Assembly: GCA_947498815.1 (NCBI GenBank)
Contig: CANMLU010000004.1
Coordinates: 62,001 to 126,000 of the forward strand
Direction: 5' to 3'
Length of the DNA: 64,000 nt
Source of the DNA: an uncultured Aquimarina sp.
Lineage (GTDB): Bacteria; Bacteroidota; Bacteroidia; Flavobacteriales; Flavobacteriaceae
In this document: positions 16,421 to 26,267 of the stretch, piece by piece
Layout of the letters: every line of letters begins with the position of its first letter
Numbering within the stretch: position 1 is the stretch's first letter
Program-made: the position numbers and the translations under genes
Notes under the pieces: generated by a model
What the model was told of the DNA's origin: nothing
The model's database searches: none
What the model saw: only the letters and a program-made list of their open reading frames with translations

Positions 16421-19300
16421 TTAAAATGAATATGATAGGGTAGCGTAATAATTTCTTGGTCTCGCATATATGCCATTTTCATAACCTATGGCTGTATTTG
16501 CATCTCCTCCAATTAGATATAATTCGTCTGTTAAGTTTTCTACTCCAACGATGAATTCCCAATGTTTCTTAGCATTAAATTTTAAAGAAGCATTTAATGC
16601 TGTGTGACCATCATCGAACACGAAATCACTATTTTGAGCTTCAAAATCAACTCTAGATTTATAATGTCCATCTATTCTTGGAGTGAAACTCCCAAAGGGT
16701 ACAGAGATTTTATATGACCCTCCAAAAGTTAGTGTATGTTCTGGAGTCAGAATAAAGTTATCTTCTTTTGTTACCGTAACACCTTCAATAAGCGTTTTGT
16801 ATTCTGCATCAGTATATCCATATCCAAGATTAACCAGCATGGATGAGTTTGGAAGCCAAATTATTTCAGTTTCAAGCCCTTTAATTTCGGCATCTCCTGC
16901 GTTTGTTTGGAAAGTAGCAATTGATCCAGGTGGATTAGCAGCAATCTGAATATCTTGATAATCAGTGAAGAAGAATGCCGTATTAAATCTTAATTTTTTT
17001 ATTTTCAATTTTGCTCCAAGTTCATATGAAGTAACTGTTTCTGGAGCAAATTGGGGTAAATCACCATCACCATCGCCATCAAAATCATTTGAAGGATCGT
17101 CATAAAAAGAAGTATTGGTGACTCTCCATTCAAATCCTCCAGATTTAAACCCGGTTGAAACAGTACCATAAACGTTAAGAGCATCAGAAATTTTATAAGC
17201 GGTATTAAACCTCCAGGTAACTTGATCAAAGGTGTTTTCTTGCCAAATTTTATCGAGTAAACGTCTTGGGTTGGTAGTAGCATCCCGTATTGGATCTGGT
17301 ACGTTGGGAGTATCTCCTATGCCAACAGAAGGATCTCTAAAAGCATCTGGTCTGGCTTTCTTGGTTTCATTGGTGTATCTTAATCCTCCACTAAGTGATA
17401 ACTTATCTGATACTTTATAGGTGGCTTCACCATAAATTGCATAATTGCTGTTTTCTACTAGCCCTCCTAAAAATACTGGATAAGCTACGTCTTGCAAAGC
17501 ACCTGTAAAGGAAAGAATATTGTCAACATTTTCGATGAAGTAAAAAGCTCCTGTTACGAAGTCGAGCTTGTTACTGGATTGACTATATCTTAGGTCTGCA
17601 CTAAATTGATCTTGGTTATAAATATCTCTGTTCTCAAAAATATTGAGGGGTGATCCATCAGTTTGCCTTGCAAACTCGGCATCCAAATCTCTATAGGCCA
17701 AAATTAACTTAGCGTTTGAGTTTTCTCCAATTTCATATTTTAAATTCGTGGATACGCCCCATGTATCAATATCATTTTGAGAAAGCGAGGTTTCGCCAGT
17801 TTTAAAAGGCCCAAAATTCCATCTTTCATCATAAATATCAGTTCCTGCAGAACTATCTCCGGGTACATAACCAGAAGCAGTTGAAGTAGGAGCAGATGCT
17901 GCATTCGTATTCCATAGTTGTGGCAATAGTCTATCATCATGAAAGAATAAATTCTGTTCGGCAGCAGATTCTTCTCTTTCTGTAGCGAAATCAACGATAA
18001 ATTTTGCCGAGAATTTACTATCTGATTTTCCATAGTCTAGTTTTAATCTTCCTCCATGTGAATTATCATTACCTAAATAAGAATCTTCAACAAACACTCT
18101 TTCTACATATCCTTCTCTATTTCTTCGTATTAAATTAAATGTAAAACCGAGATTTTTTGATATAGGTCCGCTTAATTTAAAAGTAGCATCATTTCTTGAG
18201 TAACTACCACCAGTAAAACTAGCTTTGCCTTTTAGCTCATCTCCTGGATCGTTGGATATAAGAGATATGGCACCACCAATAGAGTTTCTTCCAAAAAGCG
18301 TTCCTTGGGGACCTCTAATAACTTCTACACTCTTTAAATCCGCCAAGTCCAAAACCGCACCTACTGTTCTACCCAAATATACTTCGTCAACATAAATTCC
18401 AACTCCAGGATCGGCTACTGGTACATAATCATTCTGACCAATACCTCTAATATAGACAACAGCGGCAGAGCTTGATCCAGACACCGTTCCTGTTGTGCTA
18501 AAGGTAAGATTGGGAGCGATGTCGCTTACTCCCGCTATATTGTTAACACCCATTTCTTCTAGTACCACTCCTTGGATAGCTGTAATAGAAATTGGAGTGT
18601 CTTGAACATTTTCTACTCTTTTTCTTGCTGTCACTACAATGTCATCTAGTGAGAACCCTTCTTCTTTTAGAATAATTTTTAGTTCTTCTGAAGATGAAAC
18701 AACATTTATTTCCTTGGATGAAAATCCAAGATATGAAATCACTAAAACGGCATTGGAATCCGAAACCGTGATAGAAAAGTTACCTTCAAAATCTGTAATG
18801 ACACCATTTGTAGTGCCTTTTTCTATAATACTTGCACCTTGTAAAGGAGTATTTTGACCGTCAAAAATCCGCCCTTTGATCTCTAATTCTTGCTCATTTT
18901 GGCTATTTATTTCATCTTTCTTTATAGAAAAAATCTTATCTCTTGCTTTTTTAAGCAGGATTTTGCGGTTATCTATTTCAAAAATCGTTTTAGAATTAGA
19001 AAAAAGCATGTCTAAAACTTCTGCAACTTTTTTCTTTTTAAACTTTATAGTTACGATACGCTCTAAGTCCACGGCTTTTGTATTGAAAACAAATTTAAAC
19101 TCGGTTTGAGATTCGATTTCATCGATGACTTCAAGCACAGTAACACTTTCCATGTCTAGTGACAATTTGGTGTTCTGAGAATAACTATTCGCTTGAATAG
19201 TAAATATTGTTGGAAGTATAAAAAGTAGCGATATTTTCATTTTTAAAGTAAGCCTTAATATCCCAAGAGGTTTGCCCTCCGATTTCAATATTTTTTTCAT
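16421..19300 (-). CDS. TonB-dependent receptor with STN signalling domain
   Basis: A 959-residue outer-membrane receptor. Signal peptide about residues 21-41 (ending ANSYSQ). An STN domain (about 45-118) starts TKLSLDMESVTVLEVIDEIE and is the domain that talks to a FecR-type anti-sigma factor. A carboxypeptidase-regulatory-like domain (about 139-212) follows, then DDIVVTARKR as TonB-box region (219-228) and a plug with RGPQGTLFGRNSIGGAIS. The barrel ends NYYATLSYSF with C-terminal Phe. No SusD gene is adjacent. The fecR and sigma genes upstream complete a cell-surface signalling set. Ligand unknown. Confidence 0.92.
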   Translation of the reverse strand: MKKILKSEGKPLGILRLTLKMKISLLFILPTIFTIQANSYSQNTKLSLDMESVTVLEVIDEIESQTEFKFVFNTKAVDLERIVTIKFKKKKVAEVLDMLFSNSKTIFEIDNRKILLKKARDKIFSIKKDEINSQNEQELEIKGRIFDGQNTPLQGASIIEKGTTNGVITDFEGNFSITVSDSNAVLVISYLGFSSKEINVVSSSEELKIILKEEGFSLDDIVVTARKRVENVQDTPISITAIQGVVLEEMGVNNIAGVSDIAPNLTFSTTGTVSGSSSAAVVYIRGIGQNDYVPVADPGVGIYVDEVYLGRTVGAVLDLADLKSVEVIRGPQGTLFGRNSIGGAISLISNDPGDELKGKASFTGGSYSRNDATFKLSGPISKNLGFTFNLIRRNREGYVERVFVEDSYLGNDNSHGGRLKLDYGKSDSKFSAKFIVDFATEREESAAEQNLFFHDDRLLPQLWNTNAASAPTSTASGYVPGDSSAGTDIYDERWNFGPFKTGETSLSQNDIDTWGVSTNLKYEIGENSNAKLILAYRDLDAEFARQTDGSPLNIFENRDIYNQDQFSADLRYSQSSNKLDFVTGAFYFIENVDNILSFTGALQDVAYPVFLGGLVENSNYAIYGEATYKVSDKLSLSGGLRYTNETKKARPDAFRDPSVGIGDTPNVPDPIRDATTNPRRLLDKIWQENTFDQVTWRFNTAYKISDALNVYGTVSTGFKSGGFEWRVTNTSFYDDPSNDFDGDGDGDLPQFAPETVTSYELGAKLKIKKLRFNTAFFFTDYQDIQIAANPPGSIATFQTNAGDAEIKGLETEIIWLPNSSMLVNLGYGYTDAEYKTLIEGVTVTKEDNFILTPEHTLTFGGSYKISVPFGSFTPRIDGHYKSRVDFEAQNSDFVFDDGHTALNASLKFNAKKHWEFIVGVENLTDELYLIGGDANTAIGYENGIYARPRNYYATLSYSF

Positions 19301-19448
19301 AATTTTAAAATGTTTAATTTGTGATTTGCATGTTGATGTTAGATCACTTTATCCAATCGGGAAATGTTCCAGCATTTTCCGATTTTTTTGTGCAAAGTGA
19401 TTAAAACTGTTAAAGATGTTTTATTTATTCATATTTGTCTGTTTATAA

Positions 19449-20612
19449 TTATTGTATGATTACTTTATTGTTTATGATTTGGTATTCTATCTGATGGACT
19501 TTATTCAAATAGTGTAGCACTTCATGAATGGTTTCTTTATCGATTTCAAAGCTTGCATTAAAGGACTCTTTTGCTAGATCTTTGTTGTTATTAATAATGG
19601 TTACATTATAATAGCGCTCCAGTTTTTTAATAATAGTATCAAAAGCTTCGTCTCTAAAAACAATAGTGCCCTTAATCCAAGAAGTGTATATAGATGTATT
19701 AACATTTTGAGCAGAAATTGTTTGTTGAAAACTATCAAAAGTACCTTTGGATCCAGGTTTTAGAATAAAATCCTGTTCATCTTTGGATCCATTTTTCGAA
19801 GGTTTTAAGCTTACTGATCCTTCAACTAATACAACTTCTGTATTGTCATCTTCAGGGTATGCGTTTATATTGAATTTTGTTCCCAATACTTTTACATTTA
19901 GTCCTTGAGCTTCTATTAAGAATGGATGTTTTTCATCTTTTGTTACTTCAAAAAAAGCTTCTCCTTCAAGAAACACTTTACGAGATCTTCCTTCAATAAA
20001 TTGTATAGGATATTTAATAGAACTTCCGGAATTTAAAAATACATGAGTGCCATCGGATAAAACAATATCGAAACGTTTTCCATAAGGAATGGTCAAAGTA
20101 TTGTATTTCAATTTTTCAACAGGAATATTTTTATTGTAGACCAATCGCGCTCCTTGCTGCTGCATAACTACGTTTCCAGAGGTATCAGTGATTTTGATGG
20201 CACTTTTCTCAGAAATCACCTGTACATCTCCATTATCTAATTGTATGGTAATTGTATCTTCTTTTGAAGTAAGAAGTTCTTCTTTAGGGGTATTAAAAAT
20301 ACCTTGATCGTAGAAATATCCTATACCCAAAAATAGTATGGCAATTGCCGCATACTTGAACCACGTTTTCAACTTGTATTTATAAAACAAACTTTTTTCT
20401 TTCCTAATTTCTGTTAATAATTGCTCTTTTACTTTATTTAAATCGGGATCATTCATAGCAAGGGTAGTGGCATAGTGAGTTTTTACATAATATTTGAAAA
20501 TGGATTGATTATTTGGATCTTTAATCCAATCATTCAAGGTGTCCAAATCTGCAGAATTAGCGGACCTATGGAGGAATTTTACAAGGAGTTTTTCTATTTC
20601 AGGAGAAACCAT
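19449..20612 (-). CDS. FecR family anti-sigma factor
   Basis: A 387-residue inner-membrane protein. Residues 1-80 form the cytoplasmic part that holds the sigma factor (ILVKFLHRSANSADLDTLNDWI-type start). One membrane helix lies at about 86-101 (YAAIAILFLGIGYFY). The periplasmic FecR domain (about 160-270) contains TIPYGKRFDIVLSDGTHVFLNSGSSIKYP and FLEGEAFFEV. The C-terminal 60 residues (RDEAFDTIIKKLERYYNV onward) fit DUF4974, an STN-like domain that contacts the TonB receptor. Between the receptor and the divergent sigma gene, as is usual in Bacteroidota. Confidence 0.95.
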   Translation of the reverse strand: MVSPEIEKLLVKFLHRSANSADLDTLNDWIKDPNNQSIFKYYVKTHYATTLAMNDPDLNKVKEQLLTEIRKEKSLFYKYKLKTWFKYAAIAILFLGIGYFYDQGIFNTPKEELLTSKEDTITIQLDNGDVQVISEKSAIKITDTSGNVVMQQQGARLVYNKNIPVEKLKYNTLTIPYGKRFDIVLSDGTHVFLNSGSSIKYPIQFIEGRSRKVFLEGEAFFEVTKDEKHPFLIEAQGLNVKVLGTKFNINAYPEDDNTEVVLVEGSVSLKPSKNGSKDEQDFILKPGSKGTFDSFQQTISAQNVNTSIYTSWIKGTIVFRDEAFDTIIKKLERYYNVTIINNNKDLAKESFNASFEIDKETIHEVLHYLNKVHQIEYQIINNKVIIQ

Positions 20613-20731
20613 AATATTTATTAATCTATATATGCACTACAAAGCAAAATATAAATACCCTGGTTTTTTTGTTATTTTTTTTTAATATTCGTATGTTTTT
20701 AACATTGATTTAGGGTATTTATAAAAAATAA

Positions 20732-21310
20732 TTGGAGTTTCAGGATGATTTTACTTTAATAGAATCTCTTAAAAAAGGAGAGGAAAAGGCCTACGTATTT
20801 TTATTAGAAAAGTATTATAGGAGGCTACATGCTTATGCTTTATCTTTAATAGGAGATCATGTTATAGCGGAAGATATTGTGCAGAATGTATTTTTAAAAA
20901 CCTGGAGATTTCGAGAAAAATTAAATAGTAAATATTCTATCAAAAGTTTTTTGTTTAAGTCTACTTATAATGAGTTTTTAAATACATATCGAAAAGATAA
21001 GTCGACGATGTTGCTTCAGTATAAGTATATTGAAGCCCTTTATAAAGTAGCAGAAAACAATGATGAATCTACCATGGAAATTATGATTGAAACTGTAAAT
21101 AGAGAAATACAAAACCTTCCTTCAAAATGCCAAAAGGTTTTTACATTAAGTAAGAAAGAAGGGCTTACAAATACTGAAATATCTGAGTTTTTAAATGTTC
21201 CCTTAAAAACAGTAGAATATCAAATAACTAAATCTTTTGCATTACTTCGTCAAAAACTAAAAGATAAATTTGGTGCTATCCTGTTTTTTATATTGACTAA
21301 AGAGAAATGA
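20732..21310 (+). CDS. ECF RNA polymerase sigma factor (FecI/CarQ-like)
   Basis: A 192-residue sigma-70 family ECF factor. Region 2 spans about residues 20-60 (EKYYRRLHAYALSLIGDHVIAEDIVQNVFLKTW); region 4 spans about 125-180 (LPSKCQKVFTLSKKEGLTNTEISEFLNVPLKTVEYQITKSF). A stop codon directly precedes TTG 20732 and no in-frame ATG lies before region 2, so TTG is taken as the start. It is divergent from fecR, which it is expected to be controlled by. It most likely drives the receptor genes on the other side. The last about 15 residues are hydrophobic, an unusual tail. Confidence 0.93.
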   Translation: MEFQDDFTLIESLKKGEEKAYVFLLEKYYRRLHAYALSLIGDHVIAEDIVQNVFLKTWRFREKLNSKYSIKSFLFKSTYNEFLNTYRKDKSTMLLQYKYIEALYKVAENNDESTMEIMIETVNREIQNLPSKCQKVFTLSKKEGLTNTEISEFLNVPLKTVEYQITKSFALLRQKLKDKFGAILFFILTKEK

Positions 21311-21367
21311 TAGACTCTTTGTTTTAGTTGTAGAAGTAATACGAAAGCGCTTGACTTAAAAAAGTAG

Positions 21368-21961
21368 TTATCGATAAACTTTTCTGTCTTTGATAAGAAG
21401 CTCACCTTTTTGTTCTAGTTTTTTGATAGTTCTTATTACTGTCTCTACACGTAATCCAGTAAGATCTGCAAGTTGTTGCCTGGTAAGCTCTACTTTGTAT
21501 CTCGTATTTTCTTTGGTGTTGCTGTTCTTTTTAAAATGATCCAGAATCCTTAAAATTCGATGTTCAGGTTCTTGGGTTGATATTTCGGATACCATGATAG
21601 CTTTGTAGTATAGTCGTGAAGCCAGGGTGCTAGTGAATTTGTAATGAATCTGAGGATTGTTTTCCAAAAGTTGTAAGAATTTTTCTTTGGGTAAAACCCA
21701 TACTTCAGAGTCTATAATAGCTTCGGCATTTGCAGGGTATTTAAAATCTGCAAACAGGGGAGGTTCGCCAAAACTGTGTTCTTTGGTAAAAAGACCTTGT
21801 ATATATTCCTTACCCTCTTCGTTGTAATTGTTCATTTTTATCTCTCCAAAATGAACCTGATAATAATAGCGCGCTAGATAACCTTCTTGAAAAAGGAACT
21901 CGCCGCGCTTATATTTTTTTAGAACAGCCCCCGAATTCATTAAACTTTGCTGATCAATCAT
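21368..21961 (-). CDS. Crp/Fnr family transcriptional regulator
   Basis: A 197-residue regulator. The N-terminal cyclic-nucleotide-binding-like domain (about residues 1-115) contains YKRGEFLFQEGYLARYYYQVHFGEIKMN and SFGEPPLFADFKYPANAEAI. The C-terminal winged helix (about 130-197) holds ELTRQQLADLTGLRVETVIRTIKKLEQKGEL. The cysteine clusters that bind Fe-S in FNR are absent. The ligand is unknown; cAMP residues are not all present. Monocistronic, converging on the sigma factor. Confidence 0.93.
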   Translation of the reverse strand: MIDQQSLMNSGAVLKKYKRGEFLFQEGYLARYYYQVHFGEIKMNNYNEEGKEYIQGLFTKEHSFGEPPLFADFKYPANAEAIIDSEVWVLPKEKFLQLLENNPQIHYKFTSTLASRLYYKAIMVSEISTQEPEHRILRILDHFKKNSNTKENTRYKVELTRQQLADLTGLRVETVIRTIKKLEQKGELLIKDRKVYR

Positions 21962-22023
21962 CTTTAAGATTTTCTATGTACAATAGTAATTCCTTAAGAT
22001 TTATAAAACTATAGTTAGTACTA

Positions 22024-23214
22024 TTATTGTTTAAAACGATAGCTGGTAATAATGTTCTTTAATTTGTTTTTAATATCCTCTCCAGAATCGTACACCATTT
22101 GTTCATTAGATGGGAACTGAACAGATTGCAATCCTAAGTAGCGCACCAAATCATCCTCAAGAGCGCGTTTGTCTCCATTATAATTTGCATAAATATGTTC
22201 AAAAACATATTCACTTGCTATCGGAAATGCTTCAAGAAGTTGCCTTGTTCTTAAGTTTTTATATTGGACATTACCAACCACATTTGCTGCTTTAAATTGA
22301 GTAAACTCATAGTATTCACAGCGTACTTTCACCATTTTGTCTACCTTGATCTTATTACCTTCTTCGTCTTTTACAACATTTCCTTCGTCATCCAGTAGAT
22401 ATTCCCATCCATCTTTAACCAGTTTTTCTCTTTCTAATTGACGTTCTCTTACTTTTTCAGGAGAAATATTAATTTCTCGTAAGGTCACTTCCATGGCATA
22501 ATCATATTTTACAGAGTTTTGAGATTTACTATGATAAACGGTCCATAAATCATCAAGGCCATACGTGCCAAAATTGAGTAAATCAGCTTCTAATCGTTTT
22601 GGGATAATGACATTTGTTCTGTTTTTCATATTAACAATAACAAAGTCGGTTCCTTTTAAATGAGCTTCCTCAATTAGTGCATTGGTGTTTTTATAGTTTG
22701 GAGATATTTTATCCAAGTATACCAAATTATCATATACCTGCCTGTAATCCATTTTTCTTTTGGCAGAAGACAATAATGTTTTTGCATTATCATAAAGATA
22801 TGTACTAAGCTTATCTTTTGTGGTAATGATGTTTTGATCATAATTTTCCATTGGAAAATTTGCATTACGTCCTTGTTCAGCATGATAAAGTGGTAGCAAA
22901 GGTTTTATTCGCTCTTGTCTATCTCTCATTGCAAGATATGTATTGTACATACGCTCAAGGTTTGCAGGATTTCCTTCTTTCTGCATATAATTAACGGCAT
23001 TTCTGTCTCGTTCGACCACTTTGCCATATGCCTGTTCTAACATTAAGATATAAGGCTGTTTACCTTTTTTATCCTTGTTCGTTTTAAGTTTGTTCAATGC
23101 AATATTTATCGCTTGATCATAATTACCCGTATTAAGGGCTTTTTCTGTTTTTTTGACGCTGCTACATGAGGCGTTAATTGCTATAGTAATAAGTATAAGT
23201 AGTAGTTTTTTCAT
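22024..23214 (-). CDS. Lipoprotein with TPR-like N-terminus
   Basis: A 396-residue lipoprotein: signal peptide with INASC, Cys at about residue 17. Residues 25-70 (KALNTGNYDQAINIALNKLKTNKDKKGKQPYILMLEQAYG) resemble a tetratricopeptide repeat. The rest is mostly alpha-helical and rich in charged residues, with VIIPKRLEADLLNFGTYGLDDLWTVYH near the middle. Two more segments (EKVRERQLEREKLVKDGWEYLLDDEGN) repeat acidic DEEGN-type loops. No family recognised; such proteins are common outer-membrane lipoproteins of Flavobacteriia. Confidence 0.68.
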   Translation of the reverse strand: MKKLLLILITIAINASCSSVKKTEKALNTGNYDQAINIALNKLKTNKDKKGKQPYILMLEQAYGKVVERDRNAVNYMQKEGNPANLERMYNTYLAMRDRQERIKPLLPLYHAEQGRNANFPMENYDQNIITTKDKLSTYLYDNAKTLLSSAKRKMDYRQVYDNLVYLDKISPNYKNTNALIEEAHLKGTDFVIVNMKNRTNVIIPKRLEADLLNFGTYGLDDLWTVYHSKSQNSVKYDYAMEVTLREINISPEKVRERQLEREKLVKDGWEYLLDDEGNVVKDEEGNKIKVDKMVKVRCEYYEFTQFKAANVVGNVQYKNLRTRQLLEAFPIASEYVFEHIYANYNGDKRALEDDLVRYLGLQSVQFPSNEQMVYDSGEDIKNKLKNIITSYRFKQ

Positions 23215-23271
23215 GTCAATACTATTTTGATTTGGGTACTAAAATCAACTTTAGTGCCAAAAGATAACAAA

Positions 23272-23302
23272 AAAACCTCGAAATCAAATTTTTCGAGGTT
23301 TT
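23272..23302 (-). terminator. fahA terminator
   Basis: Arms AAAACCTCGAAA (23272-23283) and TTTCGAGGTTTT (23291-23302) pair perfectly over 12 bases with a 7-base loop. It lies 18 bases past the fahA stop, with a run of T on the minus strand. Confidence 0.88.
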
Positions 23303-23320
23303 ATAATGGTTTTAAAGGTG

Positions 23321-24601
23321 TTATTTTTTGAATACAGGTAGTAGTTTGGTAGATACTTCTCCAAAACCAATTCGCACTTCATTATTGTCGCAATGGCCTC
23401 TCATAATTACAGTGTCATTATCTTCGATAAATTTTCGACTTCCTCCAGATTTAAGTGGTATGGGTTTTTCACCTCTCCAGCTTAATTCCAACATCGATCC
23501 GTAAGAATCTTTTGTTGGGCCGGACAATGTACCGCTTCCCATCATATCACCAGAATTAACAGGGCAACCATTTATAGTATGGTGCGTAAGTTGCTGCGCC
23601 ATGTTCCAATACATATGTTTAAAATTACTTTTAGAAACAATGGTTTCTACTTCTTTTTCTGGTTTGATTGCAACTTCGAGATTGATATCAAAGCTCTTCT
23701 TTCCTTTATATTGAAGGTAGGGTAACTGCTTTGTTAATGGTTTTGGTCCATCAGTTCTATAAGGCTCCAGGGCATCTAGTGTAACAATCCATGGGGATAT
23801 AGATGAAGCAAAGTTTTTCCCTAGAAATGGCCCAAGAGGTACATATTCCCATTTTTGAATATCTCTGGCACTCCAATCATTAAACAATACCAAGCCAAAT
23901 ATATAATCCTCGGCTTCTTCAATCGGTATAGGTTCTCCAAGTTGATTGGCATCGGTAGTGATAAATGCCATTTCTAATTCAAAATCTATTAATCTTGAAG
24001 GGCCAAAAATAGGTTCTGTTGCACCATTGGTTAGTTTTTGACCTTGTGGGCGATGAATAGGGATGCCCGAAGGTATAATAGAGCTACTGCGGCCATGATA
24101 TCCCACAGGAAGATGCAGCCAATTGGGCATCAGTGCATTTTCTTTACCTCTAAACATAGTTCCTACATTAGTGGCATGTTCTATACTACTATAGAAATCT
24201 GTGTAATCACCGACACTCACCGGAAGCTGCATTTCAATTTCATCCAGAGCGAATAAAACCGCCTGTCTGTGTTTTTTATTATTCTTTAAAGCATCATTTT
24301 CTGCATCAAAAATATCCGCAATTCGGTTACGAACTAATCTCCATGTTTTCTTTCCGTCGGAAATGAAATCATTTAAAGAATCTTGTAAAAATATATCATC
24401 AGTCAATGGAATTCCTTCAAAATACCCTAATTGATGCAGCGCACCAAGATCTATTGCCGTGTCTCCGATCCTTGTACCTATAGTAATAATATCATCACGA
24501 GTAAGAAATACCCCGAATGGAATATTTTGAATAGGGAAATCACTATTTGAGGGGGTTTTAATCCATGTTTTTCTGTCTGGATAGTTTGCAGTTATAGGCA
24601 T
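23321..24601 (-). CDS. fahA: Fumarylacetoacetase
   Basis: A 426-residue enzyme that splits fumarylacetoacetate into fumarate and acetoacetate, the last step of tyrosine and phenylalanine degradation. The N-terminal domain (about 1-115) includes FPIQNIPFGVF. The catalytic FAH domain has DYTDFYSSIEHATNVGTMFRG (about 127-147), HLPVGYHGRSSSIIPSG, DFELEMAF with metal-binding Glu residues, LFNDWSARDIQKWEYVPLGPFLGKNFASSISPW, and GCPVNSGDMMGSGTLSGP. Motif order and length are standard. Monocistronic, divergent from glyA, with a strong terminator. The other genes of the tyrosine pathway are not in this window. Confidence 0.97.
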   Translation of the reverse strand: MPITANYPDRKTWIKTPSNSDFPIQNIPFGVFLTRDDIITIGTRIGDTAIDLGALHQLGYFEGIPLTDDIFLQDSLNDFISDGKKTWRLVRNRIADIFDAENDALKNNKKHRQAVLFALDEIEMQLPVSVGDYTDFYSSIEHATNVGTMFRGKENALMPNWLHLPVGYHGRSSSIIPSGIPIHRPQGQKLTNGATEPIFGPSRLIDFELEMAFITTDANQLGEPIPIEEAEDYIFGLVLFNDWSARDIQKWEYVPLGPFLGKNFASSISPWIVTLDALEPYRTDGPKPLTKQLPYLQYKGKKSFDINLEVAIKPEKEVETIVSKSNFKHMYWNMAQQLTHHTINGCPVNSGDMMGSGTLSGPTKDSYGSMLELSWRGEKPIPLKSGGSRKFIEDNDTVIMRGHCDNNEVRIGFGEVSTKLLPVFKK

Positions 24602-24908
24602 TATAGTTTTTTTAATTGTTGTTGGTAATTCTCTTAATCAAATATATAATTTTCGTGCGGTTAAAAGTTTTTAATTGTGTGAAAAATGCTTAAAAAAATG
24701 ATAACTTAATGTATAATATTGATTTATTTCAACTTTTTGGTTTTTGTACATTGCTTTTTAATGATGAAATGTACTCATTACTAAAATTGATCAATAAAAA
24801 TAGCACTTCGCACTGTGAACAAAATGTTTATATTTATTAGCTTTTGTTTAAGCCAATGTAAAGAATGTATTTCCTATTTTTGCACTTTTATTAACAAACT
24901 AGGAATAC
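24602..24908. other. Divergent intergenic region fahA/glyA (307 bp)
   Basis: AT-rich, no ORF of convincing length on either strand. It must hold promoters for both divergent genes. A -7 box for glyA is visible at 24875-24882. No riboswitch fold or palindromic operator was seen. Confidence 0.7.
24875..24882 (+). promoter_or_regulatory. Bacteroidota -7 box of glyA
   Basis: TATTTTTG fits TAnnTTTG, 26 bases before the glyA ATG. No TTG at 17-23 bases upstream was found, so only the -7 element is called. Confidence 0.55.
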
Positions 24909-26183
24909 ATGCAACGCGACGAACAAATTTTTGATTTAATCCAGGACGAAAGAGAACGTCAAATTAACGGATTAGAACTTATTGCTTCAGAAAACTTTGT
25001 AAGTGAACAAGTAATGGAAGCAGCAGGATCAGTACTAACCAATAAATATGCTGAAGGTTATCCTGGTAAGCGTTATTATGGAGGATGTGCTGTGGTAGAT
25101 ATTGTTGAACAAATAGCAATTGATCGAGCCAAAGAACTATTTGGTGCAGAATATGCCAATGTACAACCACATTCTGGATCTCAGGCTAATACTGCGGTAT
25201 ATCATGCTTGTTTGAAACCAGGTGATAAAATATTAGGTTTTGATCTTTCTCACGGTGGACATTTGACCCATGGATCACCAGTGAACTTTTCTGGTAAATT
25301 ATACAACCCTGTTTTTTATGGAGTGGAGAAGGAGACGGGTAGATTAAACTATGATAAAATTCAGGAAATTGCAACGGCAGAGCAACCACAACTTATTATA
25401 GCTGGAGCTTCGGCGTACTCGAGAGAGATCGACTACAAAAGATTTAGAGAAATTGCGGATAGTGTAGGAGCCATTCTTATGGCAGATATAGCACACCCTG
25501 CTGGATTAATTGCAAAAGGTGTGATTTCTGATCCAGTACCTTATTGTCATGTAGTTACAACTACAACTCATAAAACTCTACGTGGTCCAAGAGGAGGATT
25601 GATCATTATGGGTAAAGACTTTGAAAACCCATTCGGAATCACGTTAAAGAGTGGAAAGAAACGTATGATGTCTTCGTTGTTGGATAGTGCAGTATTTCCT
25701 GGAAATCAGGGAGGGCCTTTAGAGCATATTATAGCAGCAAAAGCTATAGCTTTTGGAGAAGCTTTAACTGATAAATTTTTACACTATATCGTACAAGTAA
25801 AGAAAAATGCAGCGGTAATGGCCGAAGCATTTGTGAATAAAGGTTATGAGGTCATCTCAAATGGTACAGATAATCATATGATGTTGATTGATTTACGTAA
25901 TAAAGGCGTTACAGGAAAACAAGCAGAAGAAGCATTGGGTGTAGCAGAAATAACGGTCAACAAAAACATGGTGCCGTTTGATGATAAATCTCCATTTGTA
26001 ACATCAGGTATTCGTATTGGAGTTGCCGCTGTTACAACTAGAGGCCTTAAGGAAAAAGATATGTTGGAGATTGTTGAACTTATTGATAGAGTGATTACCA
26101 ATATTGAGAATGAAGATGCCCTGCATACTATTGCTGATGATGTAAACGCAATGATGGCAGACAAACCATTATTTGTAGCTTAA
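24909..26183 (+). CDS. glyA: Serine hydroxymethyltransferase
   Basis: A 424-residue PLP enzyme that converts serine and tetrahydrofolate to glycine and methylene-THF, the main source of one-carbon units. [39 protein letters not shown] (about 21-59) is the family signature, with PHSGSQAN at 87-94. The PLP Schiff-base lysine is K222 in [30 protein letters not shown] and [14 protein letters not shown] follow. Slightly longer than the E. coli enzyme, as usual in Bacteroidota. Followed by a hairpin terminator. Confidence 0.98.
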   Translation: MQRDEQIFDLIQDERERQINGLELIASENFVSEQVMEAAGSVLTNKYAEGYPGKRYYGGCAVVDIVEQIAIDRAKELFGAEYANVQPHSGSQANTAVYHACLKPGDKILGFDLSHGGHLTHGSPVNFSGKLYNPVFYGVEKETGRLNYDKIQEIATAEQPQLIIAGASAYSREIDYKRFREIADSVGAILMADIAHPAGLIAKGVISDPVPYCHVVTTTTHKTLRGPRGGLIIMGKDFENPFGITLKSGKKRMMSSLLDSAVFPGNQGGPLEHIIAAKAIAFGEALTDKFLHYIVQVKKNAAVMAEAFVNKGYEVISNGTDNHMMLIDLRNKGVTGKQAEEALGVAEITVNKNMVPFDDKSPFVTSGIRIGVAAVTTRGLKEKDMLEIVELIDRVITNIENEDALHTIADDVNAMMADKPLFVA

Positions 26184-26204
26184 TAATAGTAATACTATAA
26201 AATA

Positions 26205-26237
26205 AAAAAACGCATGACTAAAGGTTATGCGTTTTTT
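26205..26237. terminator. Bidirectional terminator between glyA and AhpD-like gene
   Basis: AAAAAACGCATGAC pairs with GTTATGCGTTTTTT around a TAAAG loop, with one G-U pair. A-runs at the left and T-runs at the right let it work for glyA (+) and for the convergent gene (-). Confidence 0.88.
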
Positions 26238-26267
26238 TATTTTATAAATTTTGGATTTAACCCGGGT

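Noticed and set aside
17740-18033. Minus-strand 97-codon ORF inside the TonB receptor gene
   Set aside because: Out-of-frame shadow of the receptor coding sequence.
24602-24908. Possible glycine or THF riboswitch before glyA
   Set aside because: No conserved paired elements were seen; the gap is simple AT-rich promoter DNA.
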